Assembly (NCBI GenBank): GCA_037903355.1
Contig: JBAJFE010000060.1
Coordinates: 1,240,001 to 1,304,000 of the forward strand
Length of the DNA: 64,000 nucleotides
Source: Trichuris trichiura
Lineage: Eukaryota > Nematoda > Enoplea > Trichinellida > Trichuridae
Direction: 5' to 3'
Shown here: one piece after another, positions 11,481 through 25,100 of the stretch
Layout: the number at the start of each line of letters is the position of its first letter
Numbering within the stretch: position 1 is the first letter of the stretch
Made by a program: the position numbers and the translations under genes
Notes under the pieces: generated by a model
The model's input: only the letters and a program-made list of their open reading frames with translations
What the model was told of the DNA's origin: nothing
Database searches by the model: none

Positions 11481-13629
11481 CTTGTTAAAAAGGGAAAGAC
11501 AAATAGTACGACAACACACCTGAGAATGAAATACTGTAGTAAATCTCGCGGAAGCTACGAAACACTAACAGCTGCGTGCCAACAGATCTTTTTGTTAAGA
11601 TATTCTTTTTCCAAATTGTGATTTTTTACACGTGCTACAGCATTATTACAAGACGGTTTGAATCACTTCATCATGCGTTTGCATGCATAAATGCGATTAC
11701 ATTTAGCAGAATAATATTTCGAAATAGGGCAGTAAAACATGTACAGACAATAAAAAATAAAATTTTTCCAAAAGGCGGTAAAGAAACGAAACGCGGTTAA
11801 GGTTTTCTGAATGAGCTAGTCAGGACTGTCTATTTCTTTTTATAAGTAAAATTTATGAGAAAAATCTAATGCTGTTGCGAATAGTATATAAAGAGTTGTG
11901 ACATGCCAACGAATTGCAACGGTTGCATCTGTGGCATCAGTATTCATCGTGGAATAGTTTGTTTTCGGCGCTGTTTCTGTCTGCTAAGATATATGCATAC
12001 GCACGCACATTAATTTTTCTGCTATAAGGTAAATCTGCTATGAACCTTTTCAGGAGTAGAGCATCACTTACCTATTCGTTTAGTGAACCTGAAAACTATT
12101 CAAGACGCTTACAGTAATTGGTACAACGATTCATCCTAGAAATTAAAGTCCCTATGTGGATTTTCGGTCAGTCTGACGTGCTTCTTTCGCCTTATGGTAC
12201 AACTAAATTTTTCTTGCTTTACCGTTAAGTTCGTACATTCGAGTAAGCATGTTCCTTTCAATCTTTGACCGTGTAACGTACTGTCTGCATTTTCCATGGT
12301 ATCGTAGCGTTAACAGCAACTTTTCTTGCAGTTAGCTGACTAAGCATTTCGATAATTTAAAAAAAACTTGAATTATAAGTGTGTCGTAGTATCAGCCTCG
12401 CCAGATGTGGGTATCCCTCCTTATTCGTTCGTAGAGTTTTACTTCACATGATTGCAATTTTTTGCGCGTATTGTTTTAAGCACTTTAAAATAGTTATTTT
12501 TAGTTGAATTAAGATACAGTTGGTTGTCTTATCAAAAGCTATGCCAATTTTGCGGGTAGCAAAAGTATTACTTAGCTTGCTTTGACGGAAGGCAAAAAAG
12601 GTCATATTGCTTTTCGTAGTGTACACTAACTGTTCGTCGATCGGAAGAACATTCTCATGTGTTTGCGTTTATAATATTAAATGGTATTAGTTTAGCCTTC
12701 TTTATTGATTGATATAGAGAATACTCTCAGTAAATGTGTCCGTGTTGCATTTTGGAAGATTAGTTTCACAACGTATACCCACTATGCAAATTACCCTGAC
12801 TGATAAGGTGCCTTGTATTCACCGGTTTCGTATATGAACTACTCATTTTATGAGTGGCTGATTAGTGGCATTGCTCGGTCAGTAGTGCATTCAGTTTTCT
12901 CAATTCATCACGCATATGTTTTCATTCATACTTTAAGCAGCTATTGTTCCTAATGTCGTTGAATCATTCATAACAACACCAGTTGCATTTCAGCGAGTGT
13001 TTGGTAATATTGAAGCTTTTGAACAATATATGTTGCTTTATTTGATGCGTCAGCACGGAATGCTGTTTAGTGATCGCCATTGATGATTTAGGCGTGTACA
13101 AAGCGGCCTTTGTAGGTTTTTATTTAAATGTATTGTTAGTGAATGAATGAATGTCAATAATATTGAACGGATATTTTTTTTAAAAAGCAATAGTATTGGT
13201 TTGTAAGCTCATTGCACCATATAGATGCCCTTTTAAGGCAGTAATTGTCAAAATATGTTATTAATGACCGGTTGGAGTTGCATGCGTGCATTGCCTTTCT
13301 TTTCTTTCAAGTAAAAAAAAGTAAACGATTTCTCGGTAGAAATGCAATTGTAAAATAGGCGAGATAGTTCTAAATTAATTTTAGTTCTCTAAAACGGTTT
13401 TTGACTAGAAAAGCTTTAGTGATCACATTTCCAATGGGAAAAAGTTCACATGTTGTTTTTAAGTTTTAATACTTTAAAAACAGTTCATTTATGATTATTT
13501 TTAGCGACTTTGCCATGTTCGCAAAACGGCTGAACATTGCCGCTTTCTTCGGTCTCAATCTTTGGTTTGGCGAGGGTGTTGAGCCCATGAAGATGATTTT
13601 TTGCTTGCAAATTTTCATAAGCTAGAACG
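11481..13629. other. NUP88 5' side and receptor 3' flank; no gene recognised
   Basis: AT-rich. The first part should hold the missing 5' exon of NUP88. A donor-like CTCAG/GTGTGT at about 11519 on the minus strand sits 39 nt from the first confirmed acceptor. The rest would be receptor 3'UTR and intergenic DNA. A TATATAAAG box occurs near 11885 with no coding region behind it. Confidence 0.4.
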
Positions 13630-16600
13630 TTACGTCTCTTCTGGATTGAGGCTAACCATTTGCTCGAGTTCGCCTTCGGCGGGAGAGCTGTGATCACTTT
13701 TGCCGGTACTGCTGCCTGCCGCTTTCAGTTGGTGGACACCTTTGAACTTGGAAACGGTACAAAAGCGCATGCAAATTTCCCTCAGCTCTTTTCTCAAGTT
13801 GAAAGAGCAAAAGCCGTATAGATACGGATTGATGCAAGAGTTGAATATGGCAAATATGTACAGAAATTTTTCTACCATCGGATCAAGCACAATGTGACCC
13901 AGTCGCTGACCTGTCGAGAAGTCCAGATCAACAAAGTGAAGAGTAACCATGATGAAATATGGCGTCCAACATATTAAAAATGTTATCACAACCAGCAGGG
14001 TCATACGCAGCGTTTTATTCTTTGCTCGACGAATTAGGAAGTAGGAAGATCGTCGCAAAAATGATTCCGATGACGTTGTATGCGTTTCCACATTGGAAGC
14101 TGAAAAGCAATAGATCGAATAGCGACCGAGTCACTCCTTCCGCATTGGTATTATTGAATCCTAAAGACTTTTGCTAATAATATAATTATCGTCTTTCTTT
14201 TTGCAGCTGTCCCAAAGCCGCATACTTTTTGGGCTTATGCAAATTAACCGATGGGGTATGTTAATTTCTTTTTTAAAAAAAGCAACAGTTGAAGAAATTT
14301 CGCATTATCAATCTAGCGGATAACGTTCGAACAATTATCTATGCTTATATATAATTAAAATTTATGCAAAAAAATTTTGCCTACCATATTTGCCAACCCT
14401 GGCTTCGTGCAGAATTTTCCAAAGGATACCGGAATAGCAGATAATGATTGCCATAAAGGGCAGAATGTAAATTTCTAGCGCATTCAGAATTGTATTGAAC
14501 AGTACATATTGTGTACTGTTTTCTAGGTCGCAAGCGCCCGAAGCTGCGCTGATGCACTGGGTGTACCAGTCGAATACTGGGTGTCTGGCAAGGCAGAACG
14601 TGAAAACCTAAACAAGTCATCGTTTAGCTTTTCTGGCATGTAGTCCAGCTCACGTAAATGTACAAAGATGCGGAGGCATTTTTCCAAGTCCACTCGAAGC
14701 TATCAAGGTGAGCCTTGCATTTGTTTTAATAATACAATCGCGTACTACTGTATCAAGAGTTAAGTGTTATGTTGCGAGGCATTTCGTCAGGTAGAAGCGC
14801 TCATTACTTTCTGCCCGTTCGCTCTAAAGAACTTTAAGTGAAGCACAACTAAACTCCTTCAATAGTTAGGCTATCGGGTGCAATGTCTTAAAGGGTGAAC
14901 TTAACTTGCTGAACTTTTTAGACGTTAATCAATGCCAAGTAGCAGCGTCTAGTAGCTTATCAAAAAACGCAGCACATCCATTCATAATATTAAGCATAAT
15001 AACAACAACATGAATAATAATAATAATAATAATAATAGTTCATATTAAAAAACGCATAGATTTTCTTAAATGGTATTGAGTTTTCATCTCAAAATTTATC
15101 TTACCGAAAACAGGTTCGTAAGGCGAAGATTAAATTGTTCTTCTTCGAAAGTTTCGGGATTGCAATTGTCTCGTCCTCTCACGGCAAGGCGAGCGACGAA
15201 AAAAGATGGTCATATTTCATCGTTGGCGATTGCTTTCGCTAACCGAGGGGCGATCGAAGTCCCAAAAGCTTCGAAGAAGAATAAGTTTATTTTGCGCCTT
15301 GCGAAACGGAATGGTTTTAAGTTTTTTTTTCTGAAGGCGGTTTGCAGTTTCGACGACAGCGGTAGCGGCCGTCATTTTCGGTGTTAGATTCATGTCGGCC
15401 AAAAGTGCTCGTTAGTACTTTGGCCGAAGCAGGCGATTATGAAATTGAAGTTTACGGTTTTGTACTCCAATCCCGAAAACGTCAGAATTCGTTAATAGAC
15501 AATATTCAATAACTTTGTGTGCTTTCCGCTCCCTGTTTGCCCGAATATTTACAACTTACATTCTTCCGACCGGTTTCTCGAAGTTTCGGCTAAACTAATG
15601 TTATTTTAATCCTTTATAAGTTATGCAAGCAGTGAATAATTGATTCAAAGACCGAGCGCGTGAATTCAGTTCTCTACGCCGACTAAAGAGTTCACGCGTA
15701 CAGCGTAGAACAAGCATTTCCAAAACGTCTTAGCGCGGCTAACGGTTGGGCTTTCGCGGTCCATTCAACGAATTTTATCAATGGGATTTAGTTAAGTTGT
15801 AAATTTCCTTTACCCTTTAAAGGACATTTGCGGAAGCTCGAGTAGGGCAAGTATCATCAACAGCTTTCAGGCGACACTTCTTGAAAGAACAGTTTCGCGT
15901 CTTTTTTTCAATGAAGTTTGTTTCTTAGGAATGCAAAACTTTCTCATTGATGCTTTAAGCTAGGTCGAGTTATATGCGTCTGCTTGTTGCGCGGTAAGGA
16001 AAGGGATTTTTCCTCAAGTTGCCCTGCGACAGTCTCCCTGAGCAAGTGCCTTTTTGAAGAGATTCGAAATGAGCTGCGAGCGGTGCAGTTTTCCAGCTTG
16101 TTAATAGCGGCAATCTATCATCGCGTAGGACTGTAAGACAAACAAACTCTTCTCCATTACCTCCACCAAGAGCCCTTAGAAGCTCGTCGAGGAGATAATT
16201 TGCGGTGGAAAATTAAATTTTCCATCGGCGGGATATTTAGCAAAAAATCGACGTAGACGCTTTTCAATAGAAGAGCAGTCTAATTGCGTACGGAGGTGGC
16301 CGCCGGCATCGAAGGCGCTCAAAAGTGATTTTTCCCGATTGAGCAGAAAGCGGGCGTTAATTTAATTTTGTACTTTGAAAATAATCAGGTAAACGGGCCA
16401 GTTAGGTGCGTCCAATGCGTTTCGCCCACTCAAATAGCCACATATTGATATAAGGCTAGGCGGGAATCGAATTTTTGCTCTCATTTTCGCCTATGATGGG
16501 CCGATTCAGGCGGGACGTTCATTTATCTCTTTTTTTCAATCGGTAAAATATCTCGTTGGCAAATTGCCGGATTTCTGCGCAAGGTTGTCTAAACAAAGCA

Positions 16601-19186
16601 GTCTAGGAAGAAATATTTACAAGAGTTGTCACAGTTAGGATCGGTTTAATAATGACTTTTGATCATAATGCTTCTTGGCATATTCTGTCTCATCAAGGAT
16701 TAATGACAGATTGTTATGCGAAGTTAACTTTTGCCCGACTGCTGGTAGACACTTCGAAAGCTTAATAATACGTCTTAATGGATAGACTAAGTGGAACCAC
16801 TACTAGCAGTCGCTCACTTTTAATCTGTAATGTTGGCATTTATGTTGTTCTAGCTGCAGAATCAATTGCGCGCAAATCAACCTAAGCCAACGCTGGTCTT
16901 CAATGCATCCATTGGCAAATGTATAACAGCCGAATCGAAGTGCCAAAATACCATCCATGTTAGTTTGCATTTGTCAAAGTTACCCTTTGGCTGGGATTTC
17001 CTTGATTCTTCATCACTTGATGCGTCAGTTGATTAGCCGCCTATGACCAGCCGGCTGGCTTTGCTAAGTGGGAAGATTTTTAGTCCAACTACGGCCCTTA
17101 TTTTTGAATAATCTCTAATCAACAATCCTTTTTGCTTTCCTTTAGTTTAAAGGCACCCAGGTGTCACAATACGTTTCTCAAACTTTTCTAGCAAAGGCCA
17201 CGGGGCGTTACGTAAGTTTATGCAATTTGATATGCATTTAGCAAACGGGAACTAATTTAAGCTAACGGAATGCGCGGAGACGCTTTAACAGGAGCTCTAC
17301 TTAGCGGTGCAGCGGTTTCTTAGGTTTTAAACAACAATAAGAAGTTGACCTGCTGGGCGAAACAGGTAACCAATCGGATCTGTATCGTTGGCTACAAAAC
17401 GTATGCTTATTTTTAAACTGCTACCCTATCCGGCCAAGTTGGGAAGTGAAAAATGCTACCGCTGCATATTGCTTTAACTTTCAGCGTATTGCGCGACAAC
17501 TGACGATATTGATCATGCGTTATCTTCAGCGCTACTCCGCCATTCGAAAAGTCTTTAAGCGATAATTCAAGCCCTAATAGGCAGGTGGCTTTAAATCAAC
17601 GTCGCATTTAGAATTTTGCATAAACAGTATGGAATAAGTCATCCGCGGGGCTTTGAACTTCAAAAACTCATTGGCATCATGATTAGACCTTTTGAATTGA
17701 CGTCATTGTTCAAAAAGAAGGTGAATATAGTGAAGTAAACATCCCATATGGATATACAGTCGAATCCCCTTGGGAAGGAAATGTTGAAATTTCAACCTTT
17801 CGCGTAGGAGAAAGCAGGTTGAGCGCTGTAGTAATTTTGGGACGGAAAGCTTAGTCCACGCTGATCCTTTCCCGTAAAGCGTTGTAGTTGACAAGGCATT
17901 CTCCCGTAAGGAATGTCGTTGCGGCTGCTTGCGTTTATTCGCGGCTTTTCTTCAGTCGTGACAGATGCAGCAGAATGGCATCTTTTCAAATTCGGGGCAG
18001 TCGTCTAGCTTGTCTTACGCTCGTAGTTTTCAGAGGCAGCGTTTAGCCCTACTAAGCAATAGAATTTCATGCATGCGGCGAACTGGTTTAAGCTAGCCGA
18101 AAGATGATCGCGTTTTAAATTCGCCAAGCGTATTGGATTAGCGACCACGGGCGTAGCTTAACATTCGCTGTAGTATCCATAGTAATTTTCTACGTCATAG
18201 GGACGCATTCCAGTTCAGCTTTGCGTCATGCAATTCACCTACTCATCTTCGCTACTCCTACGATTTTGTTCTTTCGGTGGAAAAAAGAACAACGAAAGTA
18301 GGCATAGATTAAACTAGCGGAAATTTGAATGTTATATCATTGGCGAATGGTCATTTGAACATTGGGATATTTCTCGATTGTTTTTTTGGCTAACTACTCG
18401 TTATCGCAATAAGTGACAGCCGAGCGGAATTGTCAACGTATAGCGATTTTGAAAGCTGCTTGCAGCGTTCAAATAATGAATGGATCGAGACGCGTACCAA
18501 CTCCCGCCAGACAATAAGGGACTGATGTACGTACGCGCATGGGAGCCAAGACAAAGTGGCCTTTCCGTTTGAACCATTTGTTCTTGGGTGCTTGGAAAGG
18601 AAATGGCGACGGCGCCGGGCGTAGGCGACAAAAAGCGATATTACAGAGCTCTTCTTACCTGTGGTGAACTAGTTAAGGCGGCGATGATCCAAGACGCTAT
18701 CAACATATTGCGCACGTTCTGCCTGGCTCGAAATGTGAACATTGGATGGACAATGGCAATAAAGCGGTCGACGCACATGCAGATTAGCAGATTGGACGAC
18801 AAGTAAATGCCAAAAACGTCCATGTACTTAGTTGCTCTGCAGAGCCAGTCCGGACCCAACCATTGAACCGTGGCCGTGTGACCAATCTCCTTGAGCATGT
18901 GAATAAAGGTGACCAGCAGATCGGCAATGTTCAAATGCAGCAGTAGAGTGAACACGCGATTGGATTTCGTCTTCGAGATATTCTTGAGCAAAATGAGCAG
19001 CATAGTAACATTACCAAAAGCGGAAAGCACAAAGACGACCGAATAGCAAGCTATGGCCATGATATTTCTCGGCCCAAATACCATGTCCGGAGTGAGGTAC
19101 AAATCCAAATTGTACATGTCGCTTGTATTCAATGCGGACATGTTCGCCATTGGATCCTGAGGCGAGGAAATTGCGGCAGCGAGCAT
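13630..19186 (-). CDS. GnRH/AKH/corazonin-type neuropeptide receptor (class A GPCR)
   Basis: Seven-pass membrane receptor in three exons: 19186-18659, 14607-14385 and 14099-13630. Splices are phase 0 and phase 1, and the product is 406 aa. Exon 1 gives an extracellular N-terminus with NMS and NTS glycosylation sites, TM1 (FGNVTML), TM2 (LLHLNIADLL), the TM3 Cys (WLCRATKYMD) and CVDRFIAI. Exon 2 gives ECL2 and TM5 (QYVLFNTILNALEIYILPF). Exon 3 gives TM6 (RMTLLVVITFLICWTPYF) and TM7 (FAIFNSCINPYLYGF), then a 58-residue tail. The TM3 motif is DRF rather than DRY. ECL2 (RHPVFDWYTQC) and the NPYLYG region fit the GnRH/adipokinetic hormone/corazonin receptor group; the exact ligand is inference. 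ATG 19186 was chosen as the first in-frame Met. Intron 1 is about 4.05 kb, by far the longest here. Confidence 0.92.
14608..18658 (-). other. first intron of the GPCR gene
   Basis: Bounded by CAG/GTAAGA at 18658 and TTGTTTAG at 14608. It separates TM1-TM4 from ECL2-TM5. No nested gene was recognised. It contains an (AAT)n run at 15012-15037. Short open frames around 15070-15402 and 17703-17989 on both strands show no protein character. Confidence 0.85.
15012..15037. repeat. (AAT)n microsatellite
   Basis: Eight to nine AAT units inside the long receptor intron. Confidence 0.95.
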
Positions 19187-22100
19187 TTCCTACGCAAATC
19201 CAATGGCATTTGTCTCATTGGGTCCCGCAGGACGGGCAGTATCTATTTTGTTGCACTGTTGCTGTCCGGAGTGTCGCTTAATCAGTTTCCATAGAGGGGA
19301 AAAGCCAAATTTTAAATTGTCTTTGCCCGTGCCCTGGTCAATCGTTAGTACATCTCTTGAGTAGTCGGACTGAGCGCCTTGTCTGAAGCAGTAAGGAATG
19401 CGGCCAACCGCTTCGTCTTATTCATCGACAGCTATGTTTAATTCGTCTGCCAATGTGAGCACGGCCACCGTTGGTTGATGCATTGTGAAACCGGTACGAC
19501 AAACAAAGCTGACGCGTTACTTTAAATTTGTTAAAACTCAACAACCGTCCGCTCACGACTTTCTGCCAAATTTGCTGTAGCCTTATCTCTGAGTCTATAA
19601 GTAAGTAAACAAGGTAAGTATGAGCTCAGCGTTCAGCCGTCCCTATTTGCGCATAATGGAGTTGGGCAAATAACGCAATCAGTTGGCATAGTCTTTTAAA
19701 ACGATTTCGGAATACAATATCAAAGTATGAATGAAGATCTTACATTATAAAGCTTACCATTCGTATATATGCACATATAAGATGCACGCATGCATATATA
19801 CGCATATCAATACGCTGCGGTTTGCGGACCTGTAAGCCTATTGTTGCTTAGCCCAATGGTTGTACCCGCGTCAAATTCTTTGATTCAACGTTGGAAGCAG
19901 CTACCGCTGGCCAGATCCAATAAAAACAATATTATTCTTCGAGCGTACACAAAACCCGCCTTTTAGCTGATTGAAAAACGAGCGGAAACAAGGGCGCCCA
20001 GAAGTCGTGACGTTAAGATATACGCACTGTCGTCGACGTGGGTATTTCAAAGAAGATGCGCTGTACGGAGAGACTTTAAACAGTGTTGTGGATAAGCGGC
20101 ACAGCCGCTACTTTGCAACGGGTGTTACATTAGCGGTTGAAACGTTTGCTCATTGCAAAGCGATTTCAATGATGCTTGCAGACTTTGTTGGCGAATGAGT
20201 TTCCCAACTGCATGCCGTCTTTTGCTGTGAGAAAAAGAGAACGCAGTGTGAGCAGAGTAAATGATTGGCAGCAATGGGGAAACAGAAAGCCGATTGTTTC
20301 TCCTTGGAACAATACCAAAATTGATATGTTGACCCACCTGCCGCTAGGCTGCCATTTCCCGCCACAATTTCCCTTCCGCGTAAACCCATTATGCCAACCG
20401 AGGTTCGTCATGTCCGTCAGCTTAGCCCATTATGTCAAATGAAGGTGAGTTGCGCTCGTCGCGGCAAAAATTCCATTGCCTTAATCGGAAGAAATCGGAT
20501 GGCCTATTGAACTCGTTGACGATATATAAATGGAAAGTCGCTTAAGCTCTTGTAGGCTGATTATAGCCGTTTGTCAAAATTGATTCGCTTAGTTCGTCAT
20601 GCATCGCGTACGCGCTTAAAAGTTGTAAAACATCCAGTATGCTTGAACAATGGGCATTTTTGGAAAATTTTCTCAATAATTAACTCAGCATTGAGACCCG
20701 CAATGAGAAAGGGCGATTCGGAATTCTCCAACTGCTCTCAAGAACTCATCATGTCTATTAGACGAGTCGGAAGTCATAACTAATAACTGAAACGTATTCA
20801 TTATTGACTTTTTTCAGTTATCCTTGGCGCGTGATGCTCTCCGCGCCTAAGTGCCTTAAGCTGTTCGTAGTTTGACGCCCGATTTCGGCTACCGCATTTT
20901 GCCGGGGATCAGCTGCGCTAAGATAGCCCCAAAAGCGCTACATTTCCCTTCGGAAGTTATAAAGGCACTCTAGATTTAAAAACTTTTCGTTGGAGGCCCT
21001 CCAAGTTGGAAAGTATCCCGAAAAAAGCACTGCGCGTCAGGCGCTTCTTACTGCTTGAAATGAAATGAGCATGTTGAATTGATGAATGCGTTGCTCCGAG
21101 CGTATTTTGTCAAAGCACTAACTGAAATGTCTTTTTTTTGGGAAAACTTGTGCGCGTCGACCAATCAGCCAAGGTTGCTAGATTATTAATCGAAGCGCAT
21201 TGAGGAACGTACACCGTTCATATTCATAAGAATGTCTCGGTAAGGCCGTATTACGTCAGCGGCAAATTATTGCTGAACTGTTTGCGTCAGCAAGTCCGAT
21301 TGGTAAATCCGTAAGGGAAGAAGTGAAGAGAAGGTTTTTACCCCGCTATTATTACTACACTGCAAGTGAAAAATAGCTTCGGAATTTGCATGAAGGTCCA
21401 AAACGTTGCCGACTAATGAAGAAGAAGCCGATTTTTGTTTGTTGAACTGTCTGCCTACCTTTGAACTTCAAAGCATCCGAAGGGAAGGGCAGTTGACGCG
21501 TTTCTAACAGCTGTTATGTATTTTCTTGGAAGTTGAACAATTTTGCCCGTTGACAGACCATGCGACACCTGACCGGATGTGTACAACGCACACGTATTCG
21601 CAATGAGCTAGATCACCTTATTGATCAGTCGGAGTGCAAAGAAACCAGGAAAACAACTGCTCGGCAATATAGTGTGCTTCAATTTATGGCTTCCTGTGGA
21701 AGCAATTAGAATTTAATTCAATGCTTTGTGGTTTTCCTAGCGCGCTTGTCTGTCCCTTAGGGAAGCAGTCGAAGAAGCGCCTACTGTTGTTGCATAGAAA
21801 TCAAAAAGTGATCGTGACCATCAAATTGAAGTAGTCCATGTCAATTAACGTCACCTTGAAGTTTCCCTCGCTTGTTTTGTATGCATTATGGACAGTCGGA
21901 GGAATAATGGAAATGAAGCTTGTCCGTTTGATAGGAATGACGTAATCAGCTGCATCGTTCGTTTGCGAAGCAGTTTCCAACTTGGATAAACTTGCGCAAA
22001 GTCCCTATGCAAAACTAATTGTACAAAAAATCCACTTTTTCTTCTATTGGTTCAATAGACCGCTATTCGGTCGTAGCAAAAGGCTTGAACAAGTATGAAT

Positions 22101-25100
22101 ATCATCGTGGCGGGTTGGCGTCAATTCAAATTATCGTGTTAAACCGAAACCCTAATTAGAAGCCCTCCCAGGTCAGAGTTTCAACCTTTAGTTTAAGGGT
22201 GCCATCCTTTCTTGCCAAATAACGAAGCTATAACTTGATGCGTAGAAGATAGATAGGAAGTAAGCATTCTTTTTCCAAAGGAAAGCAGAGAGCACGAAAA
22301 CGATGGCTTACCGGCGGTTTCCGCACATTGCATTGCTGGTAAGCATGAGACAGGAAGTAGTCGCATCACTTCTACAAGTCTACTTGGGAATTTTTCATTT
22401 TATGCGGTAACACACCAGGTTTGCTGTCGCAACAGTCGGCGGTTGCATATTATTGCTGGGCGAACGTCTTTAGAAAATTCCATTAGCGCTTCATCTTTCC
22501 TTGCGCACACGTTGCTGACCTACGAACCCTTATTACTTTAAAAAATCAATTAAACTCCCTGTCGACAGCAGTAATGCACGAATGAGTGATTGTTGAATGG
22601 ATTTGTACAGATGGGACGGAGAACAGTTTGCGTGTCTAAGGGGAACACCGGCGGAAAAGTTTTGTTGGGCAAAGGGCGAATATTCCAAAGTTTTTTTTAC
22701 GTGGCGTTACCAATGATCGGATGCTCTCAAAAACGTCCGCTGACCGCGTCTTCTCTTTTCGACCAATATTCAAGGTTTCTTTTCGTCAAATCGATGGGAA
22801 ACTAATAGGTTGAACCTTACGTCACTTTGACGAAAGAACCACCGCATAATAAGCGAGCGATCTGTCCATTAGCGTAGACAGTATATCTTTATGGATTGAC
22901 TATTTAAAGTAAAACAGTCTTTTGCTTTTAAACATCTCAGGCGGAAAAGCGATAGCCAGCTGCGGTGTAACCTAAACTCGGAAAGCCTAAAGTGGATGTG
23001 ATGTAGTTCCATTGGGTCGACGTTGAAATTTTTGAACATTTATGCGTATACGTTAAAGTCTGCTGTCACCCAAAGCAAGGTGCCATTCACCACTGCGCTT
23101 TGTTTGGTTAGCATGCTTTCCAATGGCCAATTATCAATATTAGCTGACAGCTGGCGAGCGGGGAGAAAATGGAAAAGATGGAACGTTCATAAATTACTAA
23201 GTTTCTATTTATTCAAAACGCTAGTAAAAGAAAATCTCTTCGAAGTAACTTACACGCCCGAAGAGACCCGTAAAGCAGTGTCAAAAAGTTTATACGCAAA
23301 GTCTTTGCCAGTCTACAATATCATCGATAGTTTTGTTTTTCCGAGAATAGGCCGTTTGATTCCTCAAAGGAAGAGCATTCTGCACGTCGAAAAGCGGATG
23401 GATTTCGGCAAGATAGCATCTGTTGAATTTTCAAACTCTCCCTAAGCGTTGAGCAAAGCATTCCGCGCGAATTTGCTAAGAATAGGTGATCCACGGGGTG
23501 CGGATAATCCCCTGAACATTCCTGAGGGAAAATGCAGAACAGTTTTTGGCTTTTCATTTTGCTTGCGAGAATATTCATGCCGTGAGCCTCCAATCCAGCA
23601 ACTTTTACTTTCTCAAGTATTACTATGCGTGTTGCTTTCAATATTTCACTTTCGGCCTATTACTGCCTTAAAAGGGCAATCGCATTGCTGCTCATTGAAA
23701 AGATGCTAATTGTGGGACCAAAAGAGTCCGTGTGCCCAAGTTCGTTTGCAGAAAATTTTGCTACTGCCCTTCAGTTGCATCTTTGCGTCGTACGTTTGCG
23801 TTGTTGCCATAGGAAAATGACACTGGAGAAATTTACGTCACGTTAAATTGATGAAGTGTGTAAACTTCCTGGGAATCCTTACGCTTGGAATGGCGCGAAC
23901 AGACAAAGCAGACCGTGAGCATTGTCCCGTCGCTTCAAGCGTAGAATTGACGAACTTCCAAGTCTTCCAAGTGGGTTTGCAACAATCAGTGCCACTTTTA
24001 AGGCGCTCACTTCCGGAAAAGGAAATTGGATTTGTTCAGTATCATTTGATCGTCAGCTCGCTTCGACCTCAATTGTTGAGCCTAAATGAACAACCAATTC
24101 CGGCTAGGTGAAACAGCGCCGATGGACGAGATGCGAACCCGCTTTCTTGATCATCGTTGCTAGTTTCTACCAATGCTTATAGAAAACGATGCGCAAGTAC
24201 CACTTGACCCTGAACGGGCGTCTACGTCATTTTGTAGCCTACATTTCAGCTTAGTCCAAGGCGTAAAATTGTTACTTCCATTGGGTGCTCCCGCAGGTGA
24301 CATATCGCTATGCGGATATGCGTGCCGTAGAACCGTATGCATGCTCAAACTATCCGCGGGAAAAGCCAAATATATCTTAGTGAAAGAACAGTTGTTTTCG
24401 CGCCGCACGCTATTGTTAGGCGGTAACGATACGTATGGGCTTTTTACCTGCGCAGTGTTGAATGTCCTTTGAAAGATTGGCGAATCATTTGTCAACTGAT
24501 TGGAGGAGTCGATTAGAGAGTGGCAGAAACAGTCCGGTCGACCAAGTATGACTGCCGAACTCGTTGCAACGCTGTCAGTGCGGAGGAAGGCGAGCACTTG
24601 CCACCCGCCGGCTTTAAGTAAGAAGCAGGCGCTGCGGGCGCGTCTGTTATTTAGGGACGATAATAAATTAATTGGTGGCAAGAACTTAATTTATTCATTT
24701 GCCATAAAGTATCGATCATTGCTGCGTGGTTATTCTATTTAAGGATGCAAGGCTTTCATGAGCTGAGGCTTGTGCGTTTGTTGTCCCTATTTGTTACGTC
24801 ATTCTTACCGGCGGAGGGCGTGGGCACAGATTTGCTGTCCGACAGTTGGTAGAAATTGCGCCATATATACATATGTGTACTCGCACAAAAACTTTGTATG
24901 TTTTTATGCAGGACTGATAGTCTTGCCGAGTGGTCACTCTTTCGGTTGCCAAGCTCATTGCCGGCTTATATCAATCAAACAAAGCAATTCTTTCTTCTGC
25001 CGACATCGATGTATGTAGATGAGCTGAAGTCTAACTCTCGTGCGGCTTAACAGCCCTCTTAGATATTCCTTTCCAAAGTATGCAAACAGCTTGAGGAAGG

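Noticed and set aside
16440..16470. ATTCGATTCCCGCC on the minus strand, B-box-like
   Set aside because: The T-stem cannot pair on its 5' side and no A box is present.
18588..18806. Plus-strand open frame
   Set aside because: Antisense shadow of the receptor's first exon.
23023..23445. A 140-codon plus-strand frame
   Set aside because: No recognisable motif, and the surrounding region has many chance open frames on both strands. It could be real but I cannot support it.
24160..24681. A 173-codon minus-strand frame
   Set aside because: The opposite strand is also open over much of it; composition is not protein-like, no domain is recognised and there is no splice partner.
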